A stretch of DNA of 64,000 nt from Allodiplogaster sudhausi (lineage: Eukaryota > Nematoda > Chromadorea > Rhabditida > Diplogasteridae): positions 2,897,501 to 2,961,500 of the forward strand of contig CALZFC010000016.1 of assembly GCA_945643635.1 (NCBI GenBank), written 5' to 3'. The translations under genes were made by a program, and so were the position numbers. Positions 1 through 12,013 of the stretch are shown here, piece after piece (the stretch's first letter is position 1; each line of letters opens with the position of its first letter). The notes beneath the pieces are model-generated. The model worked only from the letters and a program-made list of their open reading frames with translations, searched no databases and was not told the origin of the DNA.

Positions 1-2143
1 AAGAGCATTTCTGTTTTCCATCAAAGCGTGAGAACGAATAAACATTTTCTGATTGAAAAGTAACTTGGGTTCACACGGTTCCTGTCGCAATATGTATATA
101 CAAATTTATGTATGTTTGCAAAATTTACCCCCAAATCGTAAGACTTCAATCAATAAATTTTCATTCCTTATTTTGTTTACGACTTCTGCGACATATTTCA
201 TAATTCACATTGATAAAAGATGAAAGTCTTCAAAATTATTTTAAATTACTCTAATGTATTTTTTTAAATCTGAATCAGTGTTTACCATGTTTTTCTGTGA
301 AAAATTCAACGGAATTGAACCCACATTCTGACGAAATAATCTAGTTCGTTATAACCAAAAAAAAAGCAATATTAATTCTTTTTCGTAGTTCCGCCGCCCG
401 AGAGTCTTTCTCTCGCTTGGTCTCTTTTTCTCTCTCTCTCTCTTTCTTTCTTTTTCTCCACCTCTAGCCCTCTCACTTTAAAAAGACCCTTCGGTGGATG
501 AAGGCCCCCCCCTAGCAGATCTCCTTATCCTTCATCGCTCCGACAAAGGCCCTTTGTGCTGCAGGCTTTACAGAATTCTAGACGGAAAATAAACGTTTTT
601 GATTAAGGCCAAAATTGCTTCGTACTTTGCAAGCAATGGCAGAAGAGCTCTTTCTCACTCTCTCTTTCTCCTTCTCTCTCTCTCTCTCTCTCTCTCTCAC
701 TTTGTCTCTCTCTAATTCGACGCGCCCTTTATTGCAGTTTATATTGCAGTTCGCTCTCTCTCTCTCTTGCCAAATACAGTAAATAATTGATGTCATCTGG
801 ACGTTCGAAGAGGCGCGTTCTTTACTCGTTGCAAGTTAAAGGAGCATGCCAGGAGGAAGGCGGAAGAGATGGATGCTTACGCAGAATACGAGAATACCAG
901 CGTGAACCTTGCCCGAAGGAAGAGCGTCAGGCGGGGGAATCAAAGTGGGAAGTGAATGAGAAACGTTGAAAAAAAGAGCAAATGCAGCTGAAATAAGGCA
1001 GCTCCTGATTTTTTTCTGTTTATCAAGTTTATCTTCAAGTGACGACACTATTACGTCTGCAATGTTTCGAAAATAAAATAAAATCCTCCTATTCAGGAGT
1101 TTACACAAAAAAGGGTCTAGGATTTGAGGATAAATCACATTCTATTTGAAGTTATTATGGAATCGAATTAGAAGTGTTAAATTGTCATCCGATTTACGAA
1201 TGCAAGAATTCGCACGTTTACTTTGAACTCTTGTGCCTTTTGGCAGATCCATCGATATTCTCCGTTTATCCCGACGAGAAACTGATAAGCAAGCGAATGT
1301 TTCCCTCCGTGTCTTTGTTTTGTATTTGCTTTTCTTTCAACGTGGGGAAAGCCCAGTCGTGAATCTCTTTTCTTATCTCTCGCGTCTCTCCGTACTCGCG
1401 CCATATCTGATTACAACTTGCTGCGGGCGCAAATGAAAGAAAGCCATCGCTCTCTAATTTTTGTGGCTTTTCTATGCCTCTTTTCGCCGTCTTTTAACCT
1501 CAGTCTCACTCTCTACCACTCTCGCCATCTGAATCGTTGTCTCTCTCTCTCCATATCACTTTATATCTCTTCTTATTTTCCTTTCGGATGCTTCATAGCT
1601 CTAGCGATCTTTCAATTTAACTTTTCCTTCTTTCAGTCTTCGGCACATTTCGCGCGCTTGCTTAAAATTTTTATTTGCAACACATCATTGACTGGCCCTT
1701 TTTACATCTTCATTTATGACTTTGGGAGTACCCGGCTTCGAATCGAAAATATTTTATTGACGGCATTGTAATATATCTGCGACCGTTGCTAAAACCACAT
1801 GTGGTATCCCTTGTGATCTCTTGTGTTGACATGAGAGTCGATCTATTTTATATTCTTTTCTCGTAATTTATTCGTAAATGGATCAAAGTACAACCATTAA
1901 AAGTGCGCTGTTCTCTTTTCAAAGGTAGAGCTGATTTATATGCACAAACGGCAAAGGAAGTGATGGATACGATCGAGCTCTCGAAACACTTCCTTTTTGG
2001 AAGAATTTAGAATTAATGCTAATGTGCAACGGGCGATCGGAGAAAAAGGACGGAACGCGGTAGATGGAGAGAAAGACTGAAAGAGGAAGATGGAGAGAGA
2101 GATGGGCAGAGATGGAGGGAGGAAGAGGAAGAGAGAGAGAGAA

Positions 2144-2196
<53 letters not shown>

Positions 2197-2222
2197 TGGG
2201 CAGAGATGGAAGGAGGAAGAGC

Positions 2223-2258
<36 letters not shown>

Positions 2259-2318
2259 TGAAGAGAGATGGAAAGATATTGGTTTAAAAGATAGAGAATA
2301 GCGAGAAAGTACCCATAA
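1..2318. other. Gene-free left flank with CT/GA tracts
   Basis: I see no convincing exon here. CT-rich tracts lie at about 420-465 and 655-715, and a long GA tract runs from about 2064 to 2265. Open frames over these tracts translate as Ser-Leu or Arg-Glu dipeptide runs and are products of the repeat. The rest is AT-rich. Confidence 0.6.
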
Positions 2319-3475
2319 GAGAGCCTGTCTGAGATATTCGACCATGGCCATAGAGGAAGGTGCAGGGAACAAAAATATTTTTTGATTTTTATTTCCTTTG
2401 CAAGGCTTATGTAGCATCATGAGAGCTTCCAAAAAAACTTTTTTTCAAAAAATATTTTGAAGGTATGACTACAGTATGCCTTGATTTACCAAAAATATTC
2501 AATTGACCATAAAGTTCGTAAAAGCTAACCAAATTAAATTTTGAAAGCATCGTTAGATTCGTCATCTAAAAGCGCATAAAATTGCCTAAACAAGTTTTTC
2601 ATTAAAGTTTCATTAAAAGGTCGAAATGAGCATTTATATTATTGGAATGTACCATTAGAGTGCCAAGCCGTAGAAACTACGCGATGAAACCATATCCATT
2701 TGATAGAGCGTCATTTGTTACCCATAGAAAACTGCCTCTCATGTGGATCGTCCTACAAGAACTTACAATGTACGGGGGTGAACACCTCATAGAGCAATAA
2801 CCTGCAGAACAAAAAAAGGCTATAAAATGCGTTTTTCTCGCTCTTTTCAAAATCCAAGGATACCATTGTGTTTATAATTTAGAAATACATAAAAATGTCA
2901 TACATAATTTGTTCATACGATTACATTCTCAATCACTTTTTCGGCAAAAACTGTATTTCTGGCCTGCTGGAGAGAGGTTAGCGCATGTAGTCAGAAAACA
3001 AAGAAAGACTGCGACTAAATTCGTATGCCATGTGAAAGCCCAGTCTTTTCTACGTGTAATATACTATCTTCCTCCCGAATTGTGCTACAGGAAAGTTTCA
3101 ATATATCCCTTTGAAGCGCGCACTCACAGTGCGGCCTGCCCAGAAAATCCCCTTTAACCTAGCTATCCGGCTTCATACGCGATATTAGGGGAAGTTTAGC
3201 AAAATATCTCATTTCACATGTCCTATCACACAAAAAACCACGTAGATGACTTTATCTTAGCGAATCTTCGCTATTATTTTCGGCAGATACTCTTTTTGCC
3301 TTTTACGCAGGTGAGAGAAAAGTGCACGTAAGCAGAAAAATATGAAAGACTACATCTAAACGAGCACTCTACGTGCAAACCCAAACTTTTATACGTTGAA
3401 TTTACTTCCTCAAAATGTAATTTGTTAACGTGAATGGTTTGATAAGTCCGTTCGAATAGTATAACGTAAATTCTG
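2319..3475 (+). repeat. Left terminal inverted repeat of element 1
   Basis: Matches 5678-6825 in reverse complement along about 1.15 kb with only scattered differences, such as a one-residue change in the mirrored frame at 2909-3157 and 5997-6245. The mirrored frame is not recognised as a protein family, and its conservation follows from the repeat itself. The high arm identity suggests recent activity or gene conversion. Confidence 0.9.
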
Positions 3476-3568
3476 CTGTATTCGATGTTACTGTCCCACT
3501 CATCAAAGATCGCTTTATTAAAATAGGGAAGTGACAACTATAACTGATGAGAGTATTTTTTCCTTTCT

Positions 3569-5066
3569 TTAGAAAAGCTCGTCATGAATTCTCCTCTTTC
3601 GTTCCGGAGATGTAGTTGTCGCCGTTCTACTTCCGTCGTCAATTGCTCTCTCTTCGGCTGGCTGCTGCTCTTCGCCCAGAATCTCAAGCCCGAGCTTCCT
3701 GTAGTGGTCAAAGGATGTACCCCATTGAGGATCGGTTTTATACTCAAGCTCAATATCCCCTTCCTCTTCGTAGAGTTCGTCGACTGGATCTGATGTCTTC
3801 GTTTTCTTGCGTGATTCTGGAACTTGGTCTGATAACCCATGCGATCTTTTTTTCGCAGTTGCTAGTCGACTAAAGATCGACGCGAGTTGCTGAACTGTCA
3901 GAACTTCACCAGTCGTGAAACTGAGCTTTCCTGTGTCCGCTTCTCTCTGATTTTTCATTCGCTTATGGGCTTCACGGGGGTCGATCTTCACGCCAGTCCT
4001 TGTTCCTTCGTTGAACTGTTCAATGGCCCATTGTTTTGCCCTTTCGGGAAGCCTTTCATTCTTTTTTTTCTCCTTGAGCGCCCATCCTTGGCTAGCATTT
4101 TTTCCGTTAGAATTGTCGTCCACGAAAGATTCAAGGGCATCGTCCACGATAGTAAATACGCTGTGTTGCATCGGTCCTTCCAGCCCATCTGCGAACAGCA
4201 GCAGACTGTTGTCTCGAAGAGTGGCTCGCTCGGCTCTTCCTTTGTGCTTGCCAACGATAATGTGCCTTTCTAAATTTCTCGATTCAATGAATTCCGCGGC
4301 ACATGTCTCTTCGGGACACTGAAATAGAAACTGTGTTTCATCAACGCAGACATCAGCATCTTGAGGCATTGTGCAGGCTTCTTGCTCCTCGTGTTCAAGT
4401 CCGGTTTCTTTTTCTGCATTCGTCCTTTGACGCTCTCGTCTCCCGATTTCCCTCCAAAAAGGATGATTATCTTGGCTGACCAAGGCTCCGTCTTCTTGAT
4501 CGACTATTAGATGCCCTTGATTCTTCTTCAGCGTGTCGTATTTGATCAACTTTCCTTGACCAATCTCAGAATGACGATGAACTCTTATTCCATCCGCTTC
4601 GTAGAGAAAAGTGTTCAACTGAGATATTCCGGGAATTGATGAGTGGCTGAGAGAACCGCCTTCAACATGAGTGAGGTGCACGGATACGCCGCGGAGTTCT
4701 TTCCCCCAAATTATGGCGGCAAAAAACTCTTCAGCGGTTCTGGCGTTGCTTCCGCTGTCAAGGTAATCTCTCACTTTTCTCTTGATTACAGCGGCCATTC
4801 GATCGCAAGCACTCTTGCCTGCCTGGGCCTCAGAAAACGCGTATTTCTTGATATCGGTCTTGGTATACTTCGAGATTTGCAAGACCGATGAAAGCGTCGC
4901 ACTGCTCTTGTAGCACCCTGAAACTTGTAGCTAATTGTTATGATGCAAGGGTATAATTTTTAAGTAAATGTATTGTTTTGAATTTATTCATACCAGCCTG
5001 ATCTGACCGATAGACGACATTCTTTATTCCAGCTTCTCTAAGTTGAGAAACCGTATTGTGTATCTT
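3569..5066 (-). CDS. Transposase-like protein with C2H2 finger, partial, inside element 1
   Basis: Two exons are supported. About 5066-4994 encodes a segment ending YRSDQA. 4917-3569 continues in phase with GCYKSS and runs about 450 residues to a TAA. The joined D-x-A-G-C-Y motif, the following EAQAGKSACDR segment and a C2H2 finger (CPEETCAAEF, then HIIVGKH) lie in the same order as in an uncharacterised transposon-borne family I recall from cnidarians, molluscs and fishes. The C-terminal part has the signature GWALKEKKK, then FNEGTRTGVKIDP, then QQLASIFSRLA. The Asp of RSDQA may be a catalytic DDE residue, which is inference. The exon or exons with the first acidic residue were not found, although open frame continues at about 5100-5262. 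It may be truncated. The protein in element 2 is a diverged homologue. Confidence 0.75.
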
Positions 5067-5677
5067 TTTTCTATTACTACTTAGCGATTGATTTCACTTA
5101 CTTTGTGAGGTCACCAGCACATTCAGTGCTCACTTCTGAGAGTGAGGGCCGGTCCTGTGTTTCGTATGGAGTCTTTCTCGATAATGAGAAATAACATTTT
5201 TGCTCTCCAACGATGTTTTCGGTCTTCACTGGAACTCTCGGTAGCACATCTTCGACGCTTCTTCTTGAAAGAACAATTCATGATCTTTTATTTATTTAAA
5301 AAAAAGCGATGGCAACTGATTCATACTTCGCTCTTATGACGACCTTCTCTTGCCGGACAGTTGCTTGAAGGCTTGTTGTAGTGCGAGTTCCGCTTTACGT
5401 ACAAATGTGTGGTTTTGTATCTTCTACAGTCATCATAAAACACTTACCTTGTCGTTCTTTCAAGTGGAAATGCTTTCCATTCGTGAATTAGAAGGATGAA
5501 GATAAGAAATCGGAGCATTTGTTTATGGTTGTTTATAAAAAGCGAGGGAGGGGGAGGGGACCGCCAGGGAGAAGAAACTACAGAGTTTAAATAAACGATG
5601 TTGTTTCCTTTCCATTCTTTCATATATATGTACTTCCCTATTAAATTTCTAGAAAATAAAGCGATCTTTGATGAGTT

Positions 5678-6825
5678 GCAGAATTTACGTTATACTATTC
5701 GAACGGACTTATCAAACCATTCACGTTAACAAATTACATTTTGAGGAAGTAAATTCAACGTATAAAAGTTTGGGTTTGCACGTAGAGTGCTCGTTTAGAT
5801 GTAGTCTTTCATATTTTTCTGCTTACGTGCACTTTTCTCTCACCTGCGTAAAAGGCAAAAAGAGTATCTGCCGAAAATAATAGCGAAGATTCGCTAAGAT
5901 AAAGTCATCTACGTGGTTTTTTGTGTGATAGGACATGTGAAATGAGATATTTTGCAAAACTTCCCCTAATATCGCGTATGAAGCCGGATAGCTAGGTTAA
6001 AGGGGATTTTCTGGGCAGGCCGCACTGTGAGTGCGCGCTTCAAAGGGATATATTGAAACATTCCTGTAGCACAATTCGGGAGGAAGATAGTATATTACAC
6101 GTAGAAAAGACTGGGCTTTCACATGGCATACGAATTTAGTCGCAGTCTTTCTTTGTTTTCTGACTACATGCGCTAACCTCTCTCCAGCAGGCCAGAAATA
6201 CAGTTTTTGCCGAAAAAGTGATTGAGAATGTAATCGTATGAACAAATTATGTATGACATTTTTATGTATTTCTAAATTATAAACACAATGGTATCCTTGG
6301 ATTTTGAAAAGAGCGAGAAAAACGCATTTTATAGCCTTTTTTTGTTCTGCAGGTTATTGCTCTATGAGGTGTTCACCCCCGTACATTGTAAGTTCTTGTA
6401 GGACGATCCACATGAGAGGCAGTTTTCTATGGGTAACAAATGACGCTCTATCAAATGGATATGGTTTCATCGCGTAGTTTCTACGGCTTGGCACTCTAAT
6501 GGTACATTCCAATAATATAAATGCTCATTTCGACCTTTTAATGAAACTTTAATGAAAAACTTGTTTAGGCAATTTTATGCGCTTTTAGATGACGAATCTA
6601 ACGATGCTTTCAAAATTTAATTTGGTTAGCTTTTACGAACTTTATGGTCAATTGAATATTTTTGGTAAATCAAGGCATACTGTAGTCATACCTTCAAAAT
6701 ATTTTTTGAAAAAAAGTTTTTTTGGAAGCTCTCATGATGCTACATAAGCCCTGCAAAGAAAATTAAAATCAAAAAATATTTTTGTTCCCTGCACCCTCAT
6801 GATCGAGTATCTCAGACAGGCTCTC
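5678..6825 (-). repeat. Right terminal inverted repeat of element 1
   Basis: Reverse complement of the left arm at 2319-3475. The outer end reads CAGACAGGCTCTC and is followed by the TTAA target at 6826-6829. No separate gene is seen in it. Confidence 0.9.
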
Positions 6826-8358
6826 TTAAAGAGAGGAAAGCGGATCAGAGAAAGCTTTGAAGGCTTTTGCCCCACAGCAACACATCCATGTTCCGTGACT
6901 TTCCATTTCTGCCTGGAGCGGCATTTCTTTTTTTTTGCTCTGCTCTGAATCCGCCCAGGGTCTAATTTCGCTTGCATGTTTGGCTCGAAAGCGATACGTG
7001 AACCCAAACATTTCTTGGAGCCGCCAAGCCATAGGGCAACCCGGTGTATACATTCCAGAGAACTTGATGAGTGTGTAGAGAGAGATAGAGGGAGAAGCAG
7101 AGAGAAAGTGAGAGAGAAAGAGCGAGAGAGCGAGAGTGTGCCAGAGATACAGAGAACTGCACTGGAGCAGTCGTCATTTCTCAGCACGAAATGATGTCAA
7201 ATTCCATAAAGACAAACCACTTTGCCTTCTTCTTGCAAGTGAAATAAAACTGTAAAAAGAAATGGAGATGTCTATGTATGAGAAGAGAGAAGATAAATAG
7301 TGAGAGAGACAGAGAGGGACAGAGAAAGAATCATTTGCGAGGACAGAATATAAAAGCAGGGGCAGAATGCCATTTTGTACTCGTATACCGTTCGTGATAG
7401 GTTGTCCGGGAGAAAATGGAGGAAAAATTTCTCGAATCCTTAAAGTTATTTTCATTTTTTTTTTTAGGCTTAATCTTTCTTAAAAGAGTGAAAATCTCTA
7501 AACATACATACATATATGTATGTAAAGAAAGAGACAGAGACAGAGAAATATGAAGGGACTTATTTTTTCCTATTAATATTTCCTTCGCATCGTATGTATG
7601 TACTTTATATGCTTTAAATAATATACATACATATATAATAAATTTACAAATTTTCTGGAAGAAAGTCTGATATTGTGCAATCAAAGAAAAAATTGTGAAA
7701 AGGGCAATAATGCAGAAAAAGCAATTCAAGACGAATTCATATTAATGTATGTGGTTTTGGTGTGCGCTGAATATTGACATGGTTATTAGGCGCATTTTTA
7801 TACGTTAAAAAGTTCTTGCTTGCATTGTCTAGAAAAATCTATGAGATGGCTGCTTGTTATATTCCCTTCATAATTATAAGCATATTCATCTAATTGTAAG
7901 TGTTTCTCAATTAATTTCATCTCTCTTTTTCTTCTATATTATCCTTTGTCCTCAGCTGATCGGGTGCAAAGTCACCTGCTCTCTTCATCTCTCTCTCTCT
8001 CAATCACCATTTTGATCCCTAACATCCCTAAAAAAATCTTTCATGACTCTAGATTCCTCAACCGCCAGTCTCCCCCCCCAACACCCTCTATCTCTCTTTC
8101 TGGCTGTTCTATTTCTCTCTCTCTCTCTAACTTTCTCCCCACTTCATCGTTCTGATCTCACAATCAGCCGCCGGAGCTTGACATGTTTTCCATTCCCCAC
8201 CACAGGGCATTGGGGGCCTCTTAAAAGTTCTCCAAAGACGCCAACGCATAGTCTCGTGACCTCGGTCCTTTTTCTTATGACCAAAGTTTCTTTCTCAATT
8301 ATATTTAATAACTATGTACGTTTCTCTTCGTTTCTCATCTTCCCCTCTTTTTCTCCCT

Positions 8359-8420
<62 letters not shown>

Positions 8421-9631
8421 CTAGCTTTCCTGGAAGATTGTGCAAGTCTTTGTTCGTCTCATTCATAAATTGACTTCATGATTGACACCTTTACTTCTCA
8501 AGCCCCTCAGTCTCAACGGGCGAAACATATGGCACGTGCGAGAGGCTAGAGAACATGTATTCTTGAGGAGGAGAGGTGCTAGAGGCAAAGAGGTAGAGAG
8601 AGTGAGAGAGAACGAGAGAGAGTGAGAGAGAACGAGAGAGAGAGAAAATGGTAAAGAGAGACACAAGGGAGAAAAATAAAGTAATGCAGAACGAGGGAAA
8701 GAGTGAGGGAGCGCGAGAGAGAGAAAGAAAGAGAGAGAATGTAAGAGAGGCAGATTGAAACACAGGGGGACGAGACACACACAAATACATATGTCGCAAA
8801 ACACTCTGCTCACATCCCAGACCACTGGATTGTTCGGCAGTCTGATGGCAATATTTTCAGTTTATTAAATAAAATTCATGATAAAGTGACAACATTCATC
8901 TTTTTTTCTTATTTCATTGAATCAAAGATTGTTATGTTTATGGGGTTAAATTCACTGTTTCACGCTTTTATTTTGAGGGCAAAATATTACCATACTAGTA
9001 CATTCTACAAACAGTAAGGTAAAAGAATGAATACATTTATCATAACGTCATCAAGTCATAGCGACCAATCCATTTCTTCTTATCTTTCATCGTCCTTGAG
9101 ACAAGTGCCCTCACATCAGGCCTCAAGTATTTCATGGGACTCAAGTGTTTGTGAAAAAAATGTGGCTTGAGAACTTCTTGACGTAAGCAGAAAAAGCAAG
9201 AAAAAGAAACCATTAACGATCCTCAAGATTTTCGAGTAGCCTCTTTTATAAAGACTTGTTGGATATTATAAAATAGAAAGGAATCTCTGTAACTATTCAA
9301 GCAATAATCATCCTTCATTAGGAAGTGAGTAAGGGATGCCCTTGCATGATTTCCACGTTCGCGTGAGATCTCCAAGATTCGATCATCAATTATCGTTTAT
9401 CATCTCGCGTTAATCACTTCCGCCTGTGTTGGCATATTCATGTAGAGTTTAAAGCTCGTTCGCAGAGATCTAACCGCATACTACTCTATTGTTATTATGT
9501 TAAAATCCGTTTTGTAATTTGATATTCTAGGACGGATATGAGGGTTTATCTTTTGAGATTTTTTTAAATTTCCCGCCAAACCTCTTTGTTGGTCCAGAGG
9601 CGACAAGTGAAATAAGCCGCAAAACGAGAAG
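6826..9631. other. Intergenic, repeat-rich; no gene seen
   Basis: GA tracts lie at about 7075-7150 and 8580-8750, and CT tracts at about 7990-8130 and 8355-8425. The stretch 7500-7800 is AT-rich and shares a diverged segment with 12530-12600. An 11-bp motif that recurs in the window sits at 7890-7900. Nothing else resembles a splice-supported exon. Confidence 0.55.
7726..7795 (+). repeat. Interspersed repeat fragment, copy 1
   Basis: The segment around TGTGGTTTTGGTGTGCGCTG resembles 12540-12600 (TGTGGTTTTGATACGCGCTG), with similar AT-rich sequence on both sides. It is a short diverged dispersed repeat of unknown class. The second copy lies in an intron of the SK channel gene. Confidence 0.45.
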
Positions 9632-11928
9632 ATGGCCGCCGTTCGCGCCGGCGCTCTCGGAATTGCGCGTGGCCAACGCTATGTGATCTACAGCTCGACG
9701 CCAGGTTCATTTTATCTTAATTTATTCTATTTTTGTTTTAAATTCGATTCATTTATACTTTCGAAAAACTGTTTTTTTTTCTGAATTGAAAACAAAATAA
9801 ACAATGTATTGAATAAGATTGACGTTGAGAAATAAAAATAAATAAATAAATATTATGTATTCAGCCGCCCGCGACTGGAGCGAAAGGACGCCCGGAAGCG
9901 CCCGCTCGACGGGCGCCAGCGATGGTGCTTTTCTTTATTTATTTATTTATTTATCCTTTGACTATCCAAGTTTCAAATCGGGGCTACAGTTTAAATCTGC
10001 ACTTAAGATATCCATGTTGCCATGAAAACCACCTACATATTGCACATGGCTGTTTTTCACTCTCTAACGGTTTCTTTGCTAGTCATCTTTCCTTTTTCTT
10101 CTCCATTTATGAAAACTATATACATATACACTATATATATATATATATATATATATAAATCTATGGGATGATTTGTTCGAGTAAATAAAAGCTCCGCCCC
10201 GCCCAACCTCTTCAAAATCAGCGCCGCTTTTTCCCCGCCGTGCGCTCCCTTCTCCGACAGCATTTGCTCCAATGGCCATTATAATTGCCACTCTTCGCGC
10301 CGTGCTCGCGCGGTCCTCTCATTGTCAGAAGCACCCAAAAGACGGCCTTCTTCTCCTCCCCCCATTCTCCCTTCTCTTCCGTTCTCCTCCCCGCTGTTCC
10401 TCTCTTCCATAATCAGGCCCCCCATTCGCCATAGTGGCCTTGCCTTTCCTCAACCAACATCGTCAGTACATGTGGAGCTGGAGTTAGAGAGGCGGGGACG
10501 AGATAGAGAGAGAGGAAGGAGAGAGACAGTTAAAGAGAGGGAGAGTAAGAGGAAGAGAGGGAGAGGGAGAGAGGGAAAGAGAGGGAGAGGAAGAGGAAGA
10601 GAGGGAGAGGGAGAGAGAGACAGGGAAAGAAAGTGACGAGGCTGGGAATGAGAGCGGCGTCTAAGGAGAGGCCTCGGCGAAGCGTGAGAGAATCTCGATG
10701 GGTGCGGGTTGAGGAACGGGAGAAACGTCGCTGGGAGCGGAGGAGAGAGATTGTGAGAGAAAGAGAGTGGGAAAAAAGAGAGAGGGCGAGACATAGTGAG
10801 AGTGAGAGAGAGAAAGAGCGAGAACGAGATTGAGCAATAGAGAGAGAGAATGGGAGAGATAGAAAAGGAGAGGAGAAGAAGAAGGAGAATCACTTGCGTC
10901 TGATTTAAGCCGGCACTTCCGGCGGTGCGCCAGATTCGGGAGACGCCGAGGGTCGAGGAGGAGGCGGAGGAGGAGGCGGAGGAGGAGGCGGGAAGCGGCC
11001 GGGTGGCGGACGCGGCTACGGCGTCGCCGTCTGCAGTGCCGAGACGGCGCGCATCCGGTGGACCATGCGGAGGCGCATGCTGGACATCAAGCTCAAGGTT
11101 CGTATTTGGGATTATGGCGGCGGCAGAAAACTCCATTTTGAATTCCCGCCTTTTGCCTGACACAGGTGATTTAGAGGTACAATCGTCAAGAATATTCGCG
11201 GTTGAGCTCATTTAAGGTCACTCGGGGTCTTAAAATTATGGATATGCCTTAATTTTAGAGCCTAAGTTTTGGTATTCATGCATATGTAGTACATATTATA
11301 TACTACATATGCATGTATTCCAAAATTTATTTAGGCTAGAGTCTTATTTATAGGTAAAAAAATACTGCCCTAACAATAATATGCATTGGAACTAAAGAAG
11401 AATCTGCCGTCTCCTTCAGCTGTGCGACTGGACACTTTACTTGGCGCTCTTCGGCCTCGTCCTCGCCGTCGTCGATGTCGAAGTTGGCGCAGCGCTACTG
11501 CCAAGCTCGGAAGACGTCGAGCTGTTCGGCGTCACGGGAAGCTCGGTAAGGAGTGAAACGAGGAAGACCAGGAGCCATTTGAGGAGGAGAAAGAAAGCGA
11601 GAGATGTCTTTAATGACTCGAAGCTATGCAAAAACATGGTGATTTTTCATGAAAATTTTCATGTATGTATATGTGTACATACTGCTTTATTTTTCGTAAT
11701 TTGTTAAAGCGAGGCAGATGCTCTTTACATTTCTTCAGACTTGCCCTGAAAATCCAGTGCTTATCCTCTTTTCACACATTTTTAAAGCTCATCTCGACTG
11801 TACTCACTTCTCTGGCAATGAGTGGTTTGCACTTCTATCTCTCTCTCAATCGCTTTCTTTTCTCTCACTTCTTTCAGCCTCTCTCCAGACTTTCTCTTTT
11901 GCGGATTCTCTGATCACCTCAATCGTAT

Positions 11929-11976
<48 letters not shown>

Positions 11977-11977
11977 G

Positions 11978-12013
<36 letters not shown>

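Larger units (their letters stand above)
2319..6825. mobile_element. TTAA-flanked DNA transposon with long inverted repeats (element 1)
   Basis: The element begins GAGAGCCTGTCTGAGATA after 2318 and ends with the exact complement at 6825. It is followed by TTAA on the right; the left flank reads ATAA, one change from TTAA. Arms of about 1.15 kb (2319-3475 and 5678-6825) are near-perfect inverted copies, including a mirrored 82-codon frame (2909-3157 and 5997-6245). The 2.2 kb between them holds a transposase-like gene on the minus strand. TTAA target duplication is known for piggyBac, Kolobok and Sola3. The GA-starting terminus does not fit the CC start of piggyBac. I cannot assign the superfamily without a search. 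Elements 2 and 3 in this window share the termini. Confidence 0.88.

Noticed and set aside
2019..2432. Long Ser-Leu frame on the minus strand (and Arg-Glu frames on plus)
   Set aside because: Translation of a GA/CT microsatellite; all six frames of such repeats stay open. The same applies to frames at 8043-8825, 10322-10833, 15033-15435, 37811-38090, 41177-41549, 54048-54437 and 55431-55919.
2909..3157. 82-codon frame repeated at 5997-6245
   Set aside because: It lies in both inverted arms of element 1; conservation is explained by the repeat, and no protein family is recognised.
10925..11215. Glu-rich frame over the GGAGGAGGCGGA repeat
   Set aside because: The other frame (poly-Gly) is in phase with the SK channel exons on both sides, so the Glu-rich reading is a shadow.
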